From the NCBI GenBank assembly GCA_020634335.1, contig JACKBY010000001.1:124001-188000 (forward strand): DNA of 64,000 nucleotides. The letters are read 5' to 3'. The notes beneath the pieces were generated by a model that was not told the origin of the DNA, ran no database searches, and worked only from the letters and a program-made list of their open reading frames with translations. Position numbers and translations under genes: made by a program. This document shows, piece after piece, positions 26,217 to 34,223 of this stretch (the first letter of the stretch is position 1; the number at the start of each line of letters is the position of its first letter). The stretch is from Promineifilum sp. GTDB lineage: Bacteria; Chloroflexota; Anaerolineae; Promineifilales; Promineifilaceae.

Positions 26217-26576
26217 TTAAACCACTTCGCCCTTGGTGTAATGGACGTCTTCCACGAACACGTTGACGGCCGCCACCGGAATGCCAATCATCGTGTCAAT
26301 CGCCTCGGTCACCACCATCTGAATGGTACGGCTGGCTTCCAGCAGATTGACGTGCGGGGCCATTATAACATAGATATTGAAACGCACCTTATTTTCCGAC
26401 AAATCCAGCAACACGCCGTCCTGGCGCAGCCCGCGCTGGAAGAGGCGGGCGATGTCGGCCGGCACCTGGGCCATCTGCTGCACACCCTCGACGCCCTGCA
26501 CGGCGATGCGCGCGATGGTGACCAGCACCTCCGGCGCGACCTCGATGCGGCCGATGCTCTCGTTTGCTTCGCTCAT
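26217..26576 (-). CDS. Asp23/Gls24 family protein
   Basis: 119 residues. Starts MSEANESIGRIEVAPEVLVT and contains VQGVEGVQQM and the conserved VNLLEASRTIQMVVTEAID, VNVFVEDVHY blocks of the Asp23/Gls24 family. Members are envelope-associated stress proteins in Gram-positives, often placed next to nusB and fatty-acid genes; the molecular role is not established. Its ATG overlaps the fabG stop (ATGA), which fixes the start even though the frame is open further upstream, antisense-like to fabG sequence. Translation is therefore coupled to fabG. Confidence 0.9.
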   Translation of the reverse strand: MSEANESIGRIEVAPEVLVTIARIAVQGVEGVQQMAQVPADIARLFQRGLRQDGVLLDLSENKVRFNIYVIMAPHVNLLEASRTIQMVVTEAIDTMIGIPVAAVNVFVEDVHYTKGEVV

Positions 26577-27319
26577 GTGCCGATTCCTCCGTCCACTTGA
26601 ATCACCGCGCCGGTAATATAGGAAGCCTTGTCCGAGGCCAGAAAGGCCACGGCGTGGGCGATCTCTCGCGCCTCGCCCCAGCGGCCGAGGGGGATGAACG
26701 CCAGCGTCTGCCGCACCATATCGTCGGGCAGGCTCGACGTCAGGTCGGTGGGCACGAAGCCGGGAGCCACGACGTTGACCGTAATGTTGCGCGAGCCGAG
26801 TTCCTTGGCCAGCGACTTGGAAAAACCGATAATGCCCGCCTTCGAGGCGGCGTAGTTGGTCTGCCCCGGCTGGCCGACGATGCCGGAAACGGACGAGATA
26901 TTGATGATCCGCCCGCCCTGCTTGCGCCGCACCATCGGCCGCGTCACGGCCTTGCAGGTGTTGAAGACGCTCTTTAGATTCGTCTCCACGACCACGTCCC
27001 ACTCCTCTTCTTTCATCGACAACAGCAGCGTGTCGCGCGTGGTGCCGGCGTTGTTGACGAGGATATCGAGCGCGCCGTAGGTTTCGATGGCCGACTTGAT
27101 GAGGGCGTCGGCGGCGGCAAAGTCGCTGACATCGGCCTGCACGGCCACGGCCGTTCCGCCGCGCCCGATGATACCGCTGACCACTTCCTCGGCCGCGGCG
27201 GCGTTAGAATGATAGTTGACGACGACCCTGGCCCCCTCGGCGGCCATCTCCTCAGCGATGGCGCGGCCAATGCCCCGCGAAGCCCCCGTCACGACCGCCA
27301 CTTTGCCCTCTAGTAACAT
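26573..27319 (-). CDS. fabG: 3-oxoacyl-[ACP] reductase
   Basis: 248 residues. Short-chain dehydrogenase with TGASRGIG at the N-terminus (NADPH binding), NNAG at 89-92, Asn114, catalytic Ser in ISSVSG and Tyr156xxxLys160 (NYAASK), and the PGFVPTDL block. It reduces beta-ketoacyl-ACP in fatty acid elongation. I chose the ATG at 27319 (MLLEGKVAVV), which has GGAG six bases upstream. The frame is open for 25 more codons, but those are encoded by an intergenic palindromic repeat (27338-27377). fabD lies 74 bases upstream on the same strand. Confidence 0.95.
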   Translation of the reverse strand: MLLEGKVAVVTGASRGIGRAIAEEMAAEGARVVVNYHSNAAAAEEVVSGIIGRGGTAVAVQADVSDFAAADALIKSAIETYGALDILVNNAGTTRDTLLLSMKEEEWDVVVETNLKSVFNTCKAVTRPMVRRKQGGRIINISSVSGIVGQPGQTNYAASKAGIIGFSKSLAKELGSRNITVNVVAPGFVPTDLTSSLPDDMVRQTLAFIPLGRWGEAREIAHAVAFLASDKASYITGAVIQVDGGIGT

Positions 27320-27337
27320 GCGCTCTCCTACTGTGGC

Positions 27338-27377
27338 GCAAGCTGTCCAGCTTGCCTCTTCGCTCTCAACCTGGACA
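27338..27377. repeat. Paired palindromes between fabD and fabG
   Basis: GCAAGCTGTCCAGCTTGC followed by TCAACCTGGACAGGTTGA. Related (A)ACCTGGACAG(G)T sequences occur at about 39355 and 41065, so this is a dispersed intergenic motif. Confidence 0.7.
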
Positions 27378-27393
27378 GGTTGAGCTACAGCCA

Positions 27394-28308
27394 TTATAAC
27401 TCGAACTTAACCCGTTGCGCCCCCCGATCGATCCGCTTCACCAATCCCAGCAACACGTCCCCCGGCCCGACTTCTACATAAGTCGCTACCCCCTGCCCGG
27501 CCAAAAAGCGCACGGAATCGGTCCAGGCCACGGGTGAGGTGAGCTGCGCCTTCAGTTCGGCGCGAATGTCCTCGGGAGAGCTGATGGGACGGGCAGAGAC
27601 GTTGGCGACCAGAGGGATGCGTGCCTCGGCCAGCGGCGCGGCGTCGACGGCGGCGGCGAATTCATCGGCTACGCTCGCCATCAACGGGGTATGGGCAGCG
27701 ATGGAGATGGGCAGCCGCACGACCTTACGCGCCCCGGCGTCGTTCAGGAGCGCAATCGCTTGTGCCAGCGCATCGAGGTGACCGGAGATGACGATCTGGC
27801 CGGGGCAGTTGTCGTTGGCAACGCCGACGTAGTGCCCGGTCTCGGCCGTGGCGCGGGCGCACCGTTCGGCCACCTGCTCGGCGTCCAGCCCCAACACGGC
27901 CGCCATGCCCCCCGGCCGGCGTTCTCCTGCCAGCTTCATCAACTCGCCGCGTCGCCGCACCAGCGCCAGCCCGTCGGCAAACGTCAGCGCCCCGGCCGCC
28001 GCCAGGGCCGAGAACTCGCCCAGCGAATGGCCGGCTACGTAAGCAGAGGCATCGGCCGCGTAGGCTTCATCGCGCTGCTGCAGGACCTCCCAAGCGGCGA
28101 GGCTGGTAGTGTACAGCGCCGGTTGCTGGACGGCCGTGTCGGTGAGCGCTTCCTCCGGCCCCTCGAAGCACAACTTTGACAGGGCAAACCCGAACAGCGC
28201 GTCGGCCTCGTCGAACAGCGCGCGAGCGACCGGCTCGCGATCGTACAGGTCGCGCCCCATCCCGACGAATTGTGAACCCTGGCCGGGGAAGAGGAAGGCG
28301 GTGGGCAT
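27394..28308 (-). CDS. fabD: Malonyl-CoA:ACP acyltransferase
   Basis: 304 residues. FLFPGQGSQFVGMG at the N-terminus (oxyanion loop), GHSLGEFSAL with nucleophile Ser95, and AAHTPLM with the catalytic His near residue 206. These mark FabD, which moves malonyl from CoA to acyl carrier protein for fatty acid synthesis. The C-terminus VEVGPGDVLLGLVKRI is also typical. The ATG at 28308 has only a weak ribosome binding site. It is the second gene of the rpmF operon; acpP and fabH/F are not in this window. Confidence 0.96.
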   Translation of the reverse strand: MPTAFLFPGQGSQFVGMGRDLYDREPVARALFDEADALFGFALSKLCFEGPEEALTDTAVQQPALYTTSLAAWEVLQQRDEAYAADASAYVAGHSLGEFSALAAAGALTFADGLALVRRRGELMKLAGERRPGGMAAVLGLDAEQVAERCARATAETGHYVGVANDNCPGQIVISGHLDALAQAIALLNDAGARKVVRLPISIAAHTPLMASVADEFAAAVDAAPLAEARIPLVANVSARPISSPEDIRAELKAQLTSPVAWTDSVRFLAGQGVATYVEVGPGDVLLGLVKRIDRGAQRVKFEL

Positions 28309-28316
28309 CTGCTGGG

Positions 28317-28391
28317 GTAGAGGCGAGTTCTTTAAACTCGCCTCTACGGATAGGTCTAAAAATGGTCAGACGGGTTTCAAACCCGCCTCTG
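28317..28391. repeat. Two palindromes between rpmF and fabD
   Basis: A perfect 13-bp inverted repeat (GTAGAGGCGAGTT with its complement, 28317-28347) is followed by a related one with core CGGGTTT-C-AAACCCG (28367-28391). Both carry a GAGGCG-type flank. The second could act as a weak terminator after rpmF because TTTTTA follows on the minus strand. Confidence 0.7.
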
Positions 28392-28396
28392 CCGTA

Positions 28397-28585
28397 CTAT
28401 TCTTCGTCGGCCGCCGGCAGAATCTGGCGACCGTTATACTTGCCGCAGCTCGGGCAAACGCGATGCGCGCGTTTCATTTCGCCGCAATCGGGACAAGGCA
28501 CGAGATGGTACAGGCTGAGCGCGTCGTGCGTGCGACGCTTGTCGCGGCGCGCTTTAGAGATTTTTCGCTTGGGAACTGCACCCAT
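28397..28585 (-). CDS. rpmF: 50S ribosomal protein L32
   Basis: 62 residues. MGAVPKRKISKARRDKRRTH matches the L32 N-terminus, and CPDC with CPSC forms the zinc ribbon of the four-Cys form. It is a structural protein of the large ribosomal subunit. Pairing of rpmF with fatty-acid genes is a widespread arrangement that links ribosome and lipid synthesis. The promoter at 28727-28755 would give a leader of about 135 bases. Confidence 0.96.
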   Translation of the reverse strand: MGAVPKRKISKARRDKRRTHDALSLYHLVPCPDCGEMKRAHRVCPSCGKYNGRQILPAADEE

Positions 28586-28726
28586 GATGTTTATTCCTCA
28601 ACTTTAGAATTTCAACGCCGCAGGCGCAGACAATCGAAGTTCCCTACCCGGTAGAGTTGCCGATCGTTTCCTCTCGCATCCGGCGATAGACGACAAAAAC
28701 ACGCGGCGACAAAGCCACGAATAAGA

Positions 28727-28755
28727 ATTATAGACGCGGGCGGGCTAGTTTGCAA
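28727..28755 (-). promoter_or_regulatory. Promoter of the rpmF operon
   Basis: TTGCAA (28750-28755), a 17-base spacer and a perfect TATAAT (28727-28732) on the minus strand, correctly placed upstream of rpmF. Confidence 0.7.
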
Positions 28756-28779
28756 GGCAAGCTAAGGCAAAGTCAGGGT

Positions 28780-28890
28780 TTTTCAGTCGTCGAGGGGTAG
28801 CGCCGGATTCTTATCCGGCGGCCGAGAACGAGCTGGGCCGCGGAGCCGGTTAGGTAACCGGCGCTGCGGCGGGCGGCCGATTACTGCAAG
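28780..28890. repeat. MITE-like palindromic element, copy B
   Basis: Same orientation and length as copy A (16510-16620), about 85 % identical without gaps. The left terminal repeat TTTTCAGT is intact; the right one is degenerate (ACTGCAAG). Both internal hairpins are kept with partly changed loops. It lies between the divergent rpmF operon and the hydrolase gene. Confidence 0.85.
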
Positions 28891-29042
28891 ACCCTGAAAG
28901 CAAAGTGGACATTCCCGGCGATTGATTCTCGAAGTAACAACAATCATGTCGCCGATTGATTTCGGCGTGCGGCAATAACTGCCCGGTCAGGCAACCGGCG
29001 GCTCTCAATCTATTGACAAACACTTCCCGTCCATAGGAACTA

Positions 29043-29051
29043 TGTTATAAT
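29043..29051 (+). promoter_or_regulatory. Extended -10 promoter of the hydrolase gene
   Basis: TGT-TATAAT is an extended -10 with a perfect hexamer. A perfect TTGACA at 29013-29018 lies 27 bases away, too far to be its -35. The remaining sequence between 28891 and 29042 shows short palindromes only. Confidence 0.5.
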
Positions 29052-29128
29052 AACAATCAGAAAGTGACCGTTCTTCGGGCTTATTATAGCGACGCCCCGA
29101 TGGACGGTTTGCTCAGGAGAGCCACTCC

Positions 29129-31429
29129 ATGACCAACCTAATTGAATATACGTCGACGGATGCTGCCCCCTCGTCGCCATCACGACGCGACGCGCCCGTG
29201 GCGCTGCCGTTCTTGCTCGCCATCGGCCGCGGGTTCACGCTGGCCGGCTGGGGAGCGATCATACTGGTCAGCGGCATCTTTGGCGCCACGGTGCACTGGG
29301 GGTTAGGCCGTGTTCTTGATTTTTCGCTGATGGCACTGGCCGGTTTTCTGTTCGTGTTTTTATTCGAAGGCCTGGCCGTGCTGCTCTGGAAACTTCTCAA
29401 CGCTATCCTGTCGCGCGCGCATCTGGACACGCTGAACGGCTATATCCAGGCCATACCCGCAGCCATAGCCGGCCGTTTCGTCGGCATAGGGCTGATAGTA
29501 TTCGGCGACGTGTTGTGGCCCGAGTCGATCTTCCAACATGTCACGATCGCACTGCCGGGCAAGTTTATCGTGATGGCCGCGGCCGTGGGTGGAGGGTTCA
29601 TTTTCGCGGCGCGTTTGGTCAAGCGGCCGTTCGCTCGTTGGGCCGTGGCGGCGCTCGGTCTGCTGCCCCTCTTGGCTGTGATTCTCTGGCTGGCGTGGCC
29701 CGGCACAGACGCCTACTTGGCGCAGGCATCGCCGGTCGAGCCACAGGTGCCCGCCCCGGTCATGCCTAACCCCGCCCTGCCCGGCCCTTATGCCGTAGCA
29801 ACACTCTCCTACGGCAGCGGCGGGCGGCGGCCGGAGTTTGCCGAAGGCGCGACGTTGACGACCCGGCCTGTTGACGGCTCGCCCCTGTTTGCCGGATATA
29901 GCGGGTTGATCGGCGACTATTTTCGCTGGTATAACGGTTTCGATCTGACCGCCGCGCCGCTCAATGGGCTGGTGTGGTATCCACAGGGGGAGGGGCCGTT
30001 TCCGCTGGTGCTAATCGTCCACGGCAATCACAACATGACCGAGCCTTCGGACCCCGGCTACGCTTATTTGGCCGAACATCTGGCCAGTCGCGGGATGATC
30101 GCCGTCTCCGTCGATGAGAACTACCTCAACGGTTTTAATCTGACCGACCCCGACATGGCCGAGATGCCGTTGCGGGCCTGGCTTCTACTCAAGCACCTGG
30201 AGCAGTGGCGCGACTGGAACGCCGCGCCGGGCAATCCTTTTTATGGCCGCGTCGATATGGAGCGCGTCGGCCTGATCGGTCATTCGCGCGGCGGTGAGGC
30301 GGTGGCCCACGCGGCCGAGATGAACGCCCGCCCGATTGACGCGGCCGCTGCGGTTTCCAAAGGCGGCGATTTTGGTTTCGGCATTCGTGGCGTCGTCGCT
30401 TTGGCTCCGTGCGACAATCGCTATCGACCAGCGGGCCGGCCATTGCATCTGAAGAATGCCGACTATCTGCTGCTGGCGTCGGGCCATGACGGTGACATGT
30501 ACTATCTGGATGGCCTGGGTCAGTATGCTCGCGCGACGTTTGCCGAGAACCCCGACGGCTTTAAGGCGCTAGCCTATCTCTATCGCGGCAATCACGGCAA
30601 TTTTAATTCCGTCTGGGGCGACAATGACAAGGGGTGGTTCAATTCGCTGTTGCTCAACCGTAAACCGTTGCTGACGGTTGAGGAGCAACAACAAGCGGCG
30701 CTGGTTTTCATCACCGGCTTCCTGGAGGCCTCGCTCAATGGACGCGACGAATATCGGGCACTGTTCTATGACCTGCCTGCTGCGCGGGCCTGGTTGCCCA
30801 CGGGCGTTATCGTCACGCAATACATGGATGCCGATTTTATCCAGGTGGACGCCAACACCACAGGCTCGCGGGAGGAACTGGATGTGCCCGGCGGCTCGGC
30901 CGAGGTGCGTGACATGACCGCTTGGCGTAATGCCGGCCGGCTATTGCGCGACGGTGTGACAACTGTGCCTAACCGCGGTATGTTGCTGGAATGGGCAGCG
31001 GGCGGTGACCCAGCCTACATTCTCAACTTGCCGGAGGGCATGGCCGCCGAGCGGGGTTTGTCCCTTGACCACGCGCTGTCCTTTACGCTCGCCCACATGG
31101 CGGAATCGGGAACCATCGGACGCATATGGGTGGAGCTTGAGGCAAAGGGCGTGGTTGTTCGTTTGCCGCTAGACCAGTTTGGCCCCATGCCGCCGCTCTT
31201 ACCCGCGCAACTGGTGAAGGCCGACTGGATAGCCGAGATGCCGAGTTATGAGATCGATACCAGAACTCCCTATGAGCGTGTTGACCAGACATACGATCTG
31301 CCGCTAGCGGCATTCGCAGCGGCCGACCCCGATTTTCAACCCGAGTCATTGTCAATCGTGCGCTTTCTCTTCGACGGCGCGGCCGATGGCCGGATAATGG
31401 TGGATGAGATAGGTTTTCGCACCCCTTGA
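29129..31429 (+). CDS. Membrane-anchored alpha/beta-hydrolase
   Basis: 766 residues. The first 200 residues hold about five transmembrane helices. A hydrolase domain follows: PFPLVLIVHGNHN (oxyanion loop), LIGHSRGGEAVAHA with nucleophile Ser about 386, LLLASGHDGDM and LYRGNHGNFN as possible Asp and His regions. The last 200 residues are a beta-rich domain ending FLFDGAADGRIMVDEIGF. The fold is that of dienelactone-hydrolase/lipase-like enzymes facing the outside; the substrate is unknown. AGGAG nine bases before the ATG supports the start. It is followed by a hairpin (31456-31480). Confidence 0.8.
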   Translation: MTNLIEYTSTDAAPSSPSRRDAPVALPFLLAIGRGFTLAGWGAIILVSGIFGATVHWGLGRVLDFSLMALAGFLFVFLFEGLAVLLWKLLNAILSRAHLDTLNGYIQAIPAAIAGRFVGIGLIVFGDVLWPESIFQHVTIALPGKFIVMAAAVGGGFIFAARLVKRPFARWAVAALGLLPLLAVILWLAWPGTDAYLAQASPVEPQVPAPVMPNPALPGPYAVATLSYGSGGRRPEFAEGATLTTRPVDGSPLFAGYSGLIGDYFRWYNGFDLTAAPLNGLVWYPQGEGPFPLVLIVHGNHNMTEPSDPGYAYLAEHLASRGMIAVSVDENYLNGFNLTDPDMAEMPLRAWLLLKHLEQWRDWNAAPGNPFYGRVDMERVGLIGHSRGGEAVAHAAEMNARPIDAAAAVSKGGDFGFGIRGVVALAPCDNRYRPAGRPLHLKNADYLLLASGHDGDMYYLDGLGQYARATFAENPDGFKALAYLYRGNHGNFNSVWGDNDKGWFNSLLLNRKPLLTVEEQQQAALVFITGFLEASLNGRDEYRALFYDLPAARAWLPTGVIVTQYMDADFIQVDANTTGSREELDVPGGSAEVRDMTAWRNAGRLLRDGVTTVPNRGMLLEWAAGGDPAYILNLPEGMAAERGLSLDHALSFTLAHMAESGTIGRIWVELEAKGVVVRLPLDQFGPMPPLLPAQLVKADWIAEMPSYEIDTRTPYERVDQTYDLPLAAFAAADPDFQPESLSIVRFLFDGAADGRIMVDEIGFRTP

Positions 31430-31455
31430 ACCCAACGCCGTATTTGCCTGTGACC

Positions 31456-31480
31456 ACTCGCCACCGCCAAAATGGCGAGT
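31456..31480 (+). terminator. Hairpin after the hydrolase gene
   Basis: ACTCGCCA with TGGCGAGT, an 8-bp perfect stem with a 9-base loop, 27 bases after the stop. The following sequence CGTTATGG is not a proper U-tract, so termination is uncertain. Confidence 0.4.
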
Positions 31481-31612
31481 CGTTATGGCCGGCCGGCGGA
31501 TTCCAGATTTGTGGAGTGAGAGGGCGATTTGTTACCCGCTCTGAGCCTTGCTACAATCCTCGCGTTGCTGAATGAGCAACTGGGGCTGGGAACAGCCAAA
31601 CTCGGAGCAGGT

Positions 31613-32548
31613 ATGTCGTTATCAAAGGCAACGGATTCGTTCGAAAACCCGCTGGAAAGCGGTGTCGTCGTGGTTGGCGGGTGGCGGAGCGCGCTACAAA
31701 CCGCCGTCGTGCTGTTCAAGCTGCGCATCGTCTTTCTGCTGCTCATGGCGGCCACGGGCGGTGCGTTTTTGGCCGCCGGCGGCTGGCCTGGTTGGGGCGT
31801 CATGGGCCTCACCTGGCTGACGGGTGGGATGGCCGCGGCCGGAGCTTCGGCGCTCAACCAGTACTGGGAGCGCAACCGGGACGGCCTCATGGGCCGCACA
31901 CGCCAGCGGCCGCTGGTCAACGGCGACATTACCGATCCCCGCTGGGTGCCGTGGGTGAGCCTGGCGCTGGTGATTGTCCCTGTGCTGGCCGTGTTGCCCT
32001 TCAACCGGCCGCTGGCCTTCTTCCTGGCCCTGGGCGCTTTCATCTACGTCGGTATCTACACCATCTGGCTGAAGCCGCGCACGCTGTTGAACATCGTTAT
32101 CGGCGGCGCGGCGGGCAGTGCCGCCGTCCTTAGCGGCGCCGCGGCGGCCGGGGCCTGGAACGCGCCGGGCGCGTTGGTGTTGGCCGCCATCCTCTTCCTG
32201 TGGACGCCTTTTCACTTCTGGAGCCTGGCTCTTCTCTATCGGGACGAGTACGCGCGGGCCGACGTGCCCATGTTACCCACCCACACCACACCCCGGCAAG
32301 CAGCCTGGTGGGTCATGTCCCACACCCTGCCGACAGGGATACTCAGCTTGCTGATGGTCACGCTGCCGGGTCTGGGCTGGATCTTCTTTCTGCCGGTGCT
32401 GGCCGTCACCACCGATCTGTTTCTGCGTAACGTGCGCCTCATCCGCGATCCCTTGCCGCTCAACGCCCGCAAGCTGTTCATGTCGTCAAACTATTACTTG
32501 CTGATCCTGCTGCTCGCTATCTGTGTGGACCTGACGTTACCCTGGTAA
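31613..32548 (+). CDS. ctaB: Protoheme IX farnesyltransferase (heme O synthase)
   Basis: 311 residues from the ATG at 31613, which has GGAG at good spacing; the frame is open 28 codons further back to a TTG. UbiA-superfamily protein with about eight helices. NQYWERNRDGLMGRTRQRPL is the first Asp-rich prenyl-diphosphate motif of CtaB, and the YTIWLKPRTLLNIVIGGAAG block is also typical. It attaches a farnesyl chain to heme B for heme-copper oxidases, implying aerobic respiration. No other oxidase assembly gene is adjacent. A clear terminator follows. Confidence 0.93.
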   Translation: MSLSKATDSFENPLESGVVVVGGWRSALQTAVVLFKLRIVFLLLMAATGGAFLAAGGWPGWGVMGLTWLTGGMAAAGASALNQYWERNRDGLMGRTRQRPLVNGDITDPRWVPWVSLALVIVPVLAVLPFNRPLAFFLALGAFIYVGIYTIWLKPRTLLNIVIGGAAGSAAVLSGAAAAGAWNAPGALVLAAILFLWTPFHFWSLALLYRDEYARADVPMLPTHTTPRQAAWWVMSHTLPTGILSLLMVTLPGLGWIFFLPVLAVTTDLFLRNVRLIRDPLPLNARKLFMSSNYYLLILLLAICVDLTLPW

Positions 32549-32580
32549 CACCATCCTCCCTTCATTGCCGGTGTTGAGTT

Positions 32581-32614
32581 GCCGCCCCATTCCATCGAAT
32601 CGGGTGGCTTTTTT
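32581..32614 (+). terminator. Rho-independent terminator of ctaB
   Basis: GCCGCCC with GGGTGGC, and inside it ATTC-CATC-GAAT, followed by six T. It lies 32 bases after the ctaB stop. Confidence 0.85.
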
Positions 32615-32673
32615 GCCAATTTACCGTTCTTACCCTAAGATTGTCCCCCAACCGAAAGCGCAGGTCCGTTAGA

Positions 32674-32766
32674 GCGCCGGCCAAGCCCGGCGCGCTGATT
32701 CAGCTGTCGGCCCGGCGGGCAAAAAGCAGCTCCTTCCTCGACCCAGGCGCGCCGGCAAACGGCGCG
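32674..32766 (+). other. Structured leader region upstream of the amino acid ABC operon
   Basis: Two strong GC hairpins are visible: GCGCCGG-CCAAGC-CCGGCGC (32674-32693) and CGCGCCG-GCAAA-CGGCGCG (32748-32766). They lie in the 358-base gap between the ctaB terminator and the binding-protein gene. I cannot match them to a known riboswitch class, and neither hairpin is followed by a U-tract. A function in controlling the downstream operon is speculation. Confidence 0.4.
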
Positions 32767-32870
32767 TTGTGTGTGAGCGGAGGACGTTCGGCTTATCGAT
32801 TTGCCCCGCCACGGATATCTGCAGGAACCGACGGTGCTGACCGGCGGACGTCTCCGGCAGGAAGGAGGAG

Positions 32871-32924
32871 ATGCGAGACAAGTACATTAACAGCAGCACA
32901 CCACGAGTGACTTTGACGGGTTGA
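32871..32924 (+). CDS. Possible 17-residue upstream peptide
   Basis: ATG at 32871, right after GGAAGGAGGAG, opens a 17-codon frame (MRDKYINSSTPRVTLTG) that ends 48 bases before the binding-protein ATG. The ribosome binding site is strong, though the AGGAGG is only two bases from the ATG. The peptide resembles nothing I know. It could be a leader peptide or chance. Confidence 0.25.
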   Translation: MRDKYINSSTPRVTLTG

Positions 32925-32972
32925 GTCTGTAGTGGACTCCAAATACCTAAATCATAATCGAGGAGAAAAGAG

Positions 32973-34118
32973 ATGAAAGCGCAATTGAGTTTGTTATTAG
33001 CGATGATGGTGGTCCTCGCACTGGCGCTGGCGGCTTGTGGCGGCCAAGTCCAGGAGACCACCCCAACCGAGGCGGCGGCCGAGGTTGTCGCCACGGATAT
33101 GCCGGCCGAGGCCGCTACCGAAGCGCCGGCCGAAGCCACCGAGGCCCCCGCCGCCCCCACCGGCAATACGCTGGAGGCGGTCCGTAGTCGTGGAACCCTG
33201 CGCTGCGCCGGTAACCAGTCTGTTCCGGGATTTGGTTACATTAACCCCGACACCAATGAGTTTGAAGGCTTCGACATCGACTTCTGCCGCGTGTTCGCCG
33301 TGGCGGCGTTGGGCGATGCGACGGCCCTCGAAGTCCGTCCTACCACGGCCAACGAGCGCTTCCCCGTCTTGCAGTCGGGCGAAGTTGACGTGCTGAGCCG
33401 TAACACCACCATGACGATCAGCCGCGACACCTCCCTGGGCCTCGACTTTGCGCCCGTCACCTTCTATGACGGCCAAGGGATGATGGTTCGCGCCGATATG
33501 AACATCGACTCGCTGGAAGGCCTGGAGGGCGGCACAATCTGCGTGCAGTCCGGCACCACGACCGAGAAGAACCTGGCCGACGTATTCCGCGCGCGGGGCA
33601 TTGATTTCACCCCGGTGGTATTCGATGACGCCGACGCCACCCGCGACGCCTACGATCAAGGCCAGTGCGACGGCTTCACGACCGACAAGTCGGGCCTGGT
33701 GTCGCAGCAAATCCTGTTGGCCGATCCGGCCGCCCACATCATCCTTGACGAAACGATGTCCAAGGAACCGCTCGCTCCGGCCGTGCGCCACGGCGACAAC
33801 AACTGGGGCGACATCATCCGGTGGTCGGTCTACTGCACCATCGCCGCCGAAGAGCTAGGCATCGACTCGACCAACGTCGACAGCTTCATGGGCGGTGAAG
33901 ACCCGGTCATTCAGAATCTGCTCGGCGAAACCGGCGATCTGGGCGTGGCCATGGGCATCAGCAACGACTTCTGCTACCAGATCATCAAGCAGGTCGGCAA
34001 CTACGGCGAGATCTACGACCGTAATCTCGGCCCCGACACGCCGTTTAATCTGCCGCGCGGCCTGAACGCGCTATATACCACCGAAGGTGGCATCCAGTAC
34101 GCACCGCCGTTCCGTTAG
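32973..34118 (+). CDS. aapJ: Amino acid ABC transporter substrate-binding lipoprotein (AapJ-like)
   Basis: 381 residues. Signal peptide with lipobox LAAC, an Ala/Glu/Pro/Thr linker to about residue 65, then a type-3 amino acid binding protein: VRSRGTLRCAGNQSVPGFGY, EFEGFDIDFCRVFAVA, DVLSRNTTMTISRD, GQCDGFTTDKSGLVSQQ. This is the general L-amino acid (Aap/Bzt) subfamily with broad specificity, often acidic or amide amino acids. GAGGAG eight bases before the ATG. It heads a complete four-gene operon (binding protein, two permeases, ATPase), all on the plus strand. Confidence 0.94.
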   Translation: MKAQLSLLLAMMVVLALALAACGGQVQETTPTEAAAEVVATDMPAEAATEAPAEATEAPAAPTGNTLEAVRSRGTLRCAGNQSVPGFGYINPDTNEFEGFDIDFCRVFAVAALGDATALEVRPTTANERFPVLQSGEVDVLSRNTTMTISRDTSLGLDFAPVTFYDGQGMMVRADMNIDSLEGLEGGTICVQSGTTTEKNLADVFRARGIDFTPVVFDDADATRDAYDQGQCDGFTTDKSGLVSQQILLADPAAHIILDETMSKEPLAPAVRHGDNNWGDIIRWSVYCTIAAEELGIDSTNVDSFMGGEDPVIQNLLGETGDLGVAMGISNDFCYQIIKQVGNYGEIYDRNLGPDTPFNLPRGLNALYTTEGGIQYAPPFR

Positions 34119-34223
34119 TCCGAACGTTTAGCCGGTGTGGCCCGGCCGGACGCTGGGCCACACCTCTTAAAAATGTAGCGATCCCGATTGAAGTTGCGGG
34201 AGTCGCCAGGAGGAGGCGCGCCC

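Noticed and set aside
26577..27002. Extended N-terminus for the Asp23 gene
   Set aside because: The upstream part is a shifted reading of fabG. The ATG overlapping the fabG stop is the natural start.
29013..29051. TTGACA with TATAAT as one promoter
   Set aside because: The spacing is 27 bases, far from 16-18. Only the extended -10 is kept.
32641..32870. SRP RNA, tmRNA or RNase P RNA
   Set aside because: I looked for their conserved core sequences and did not find them; only two GC hairpins are supported.
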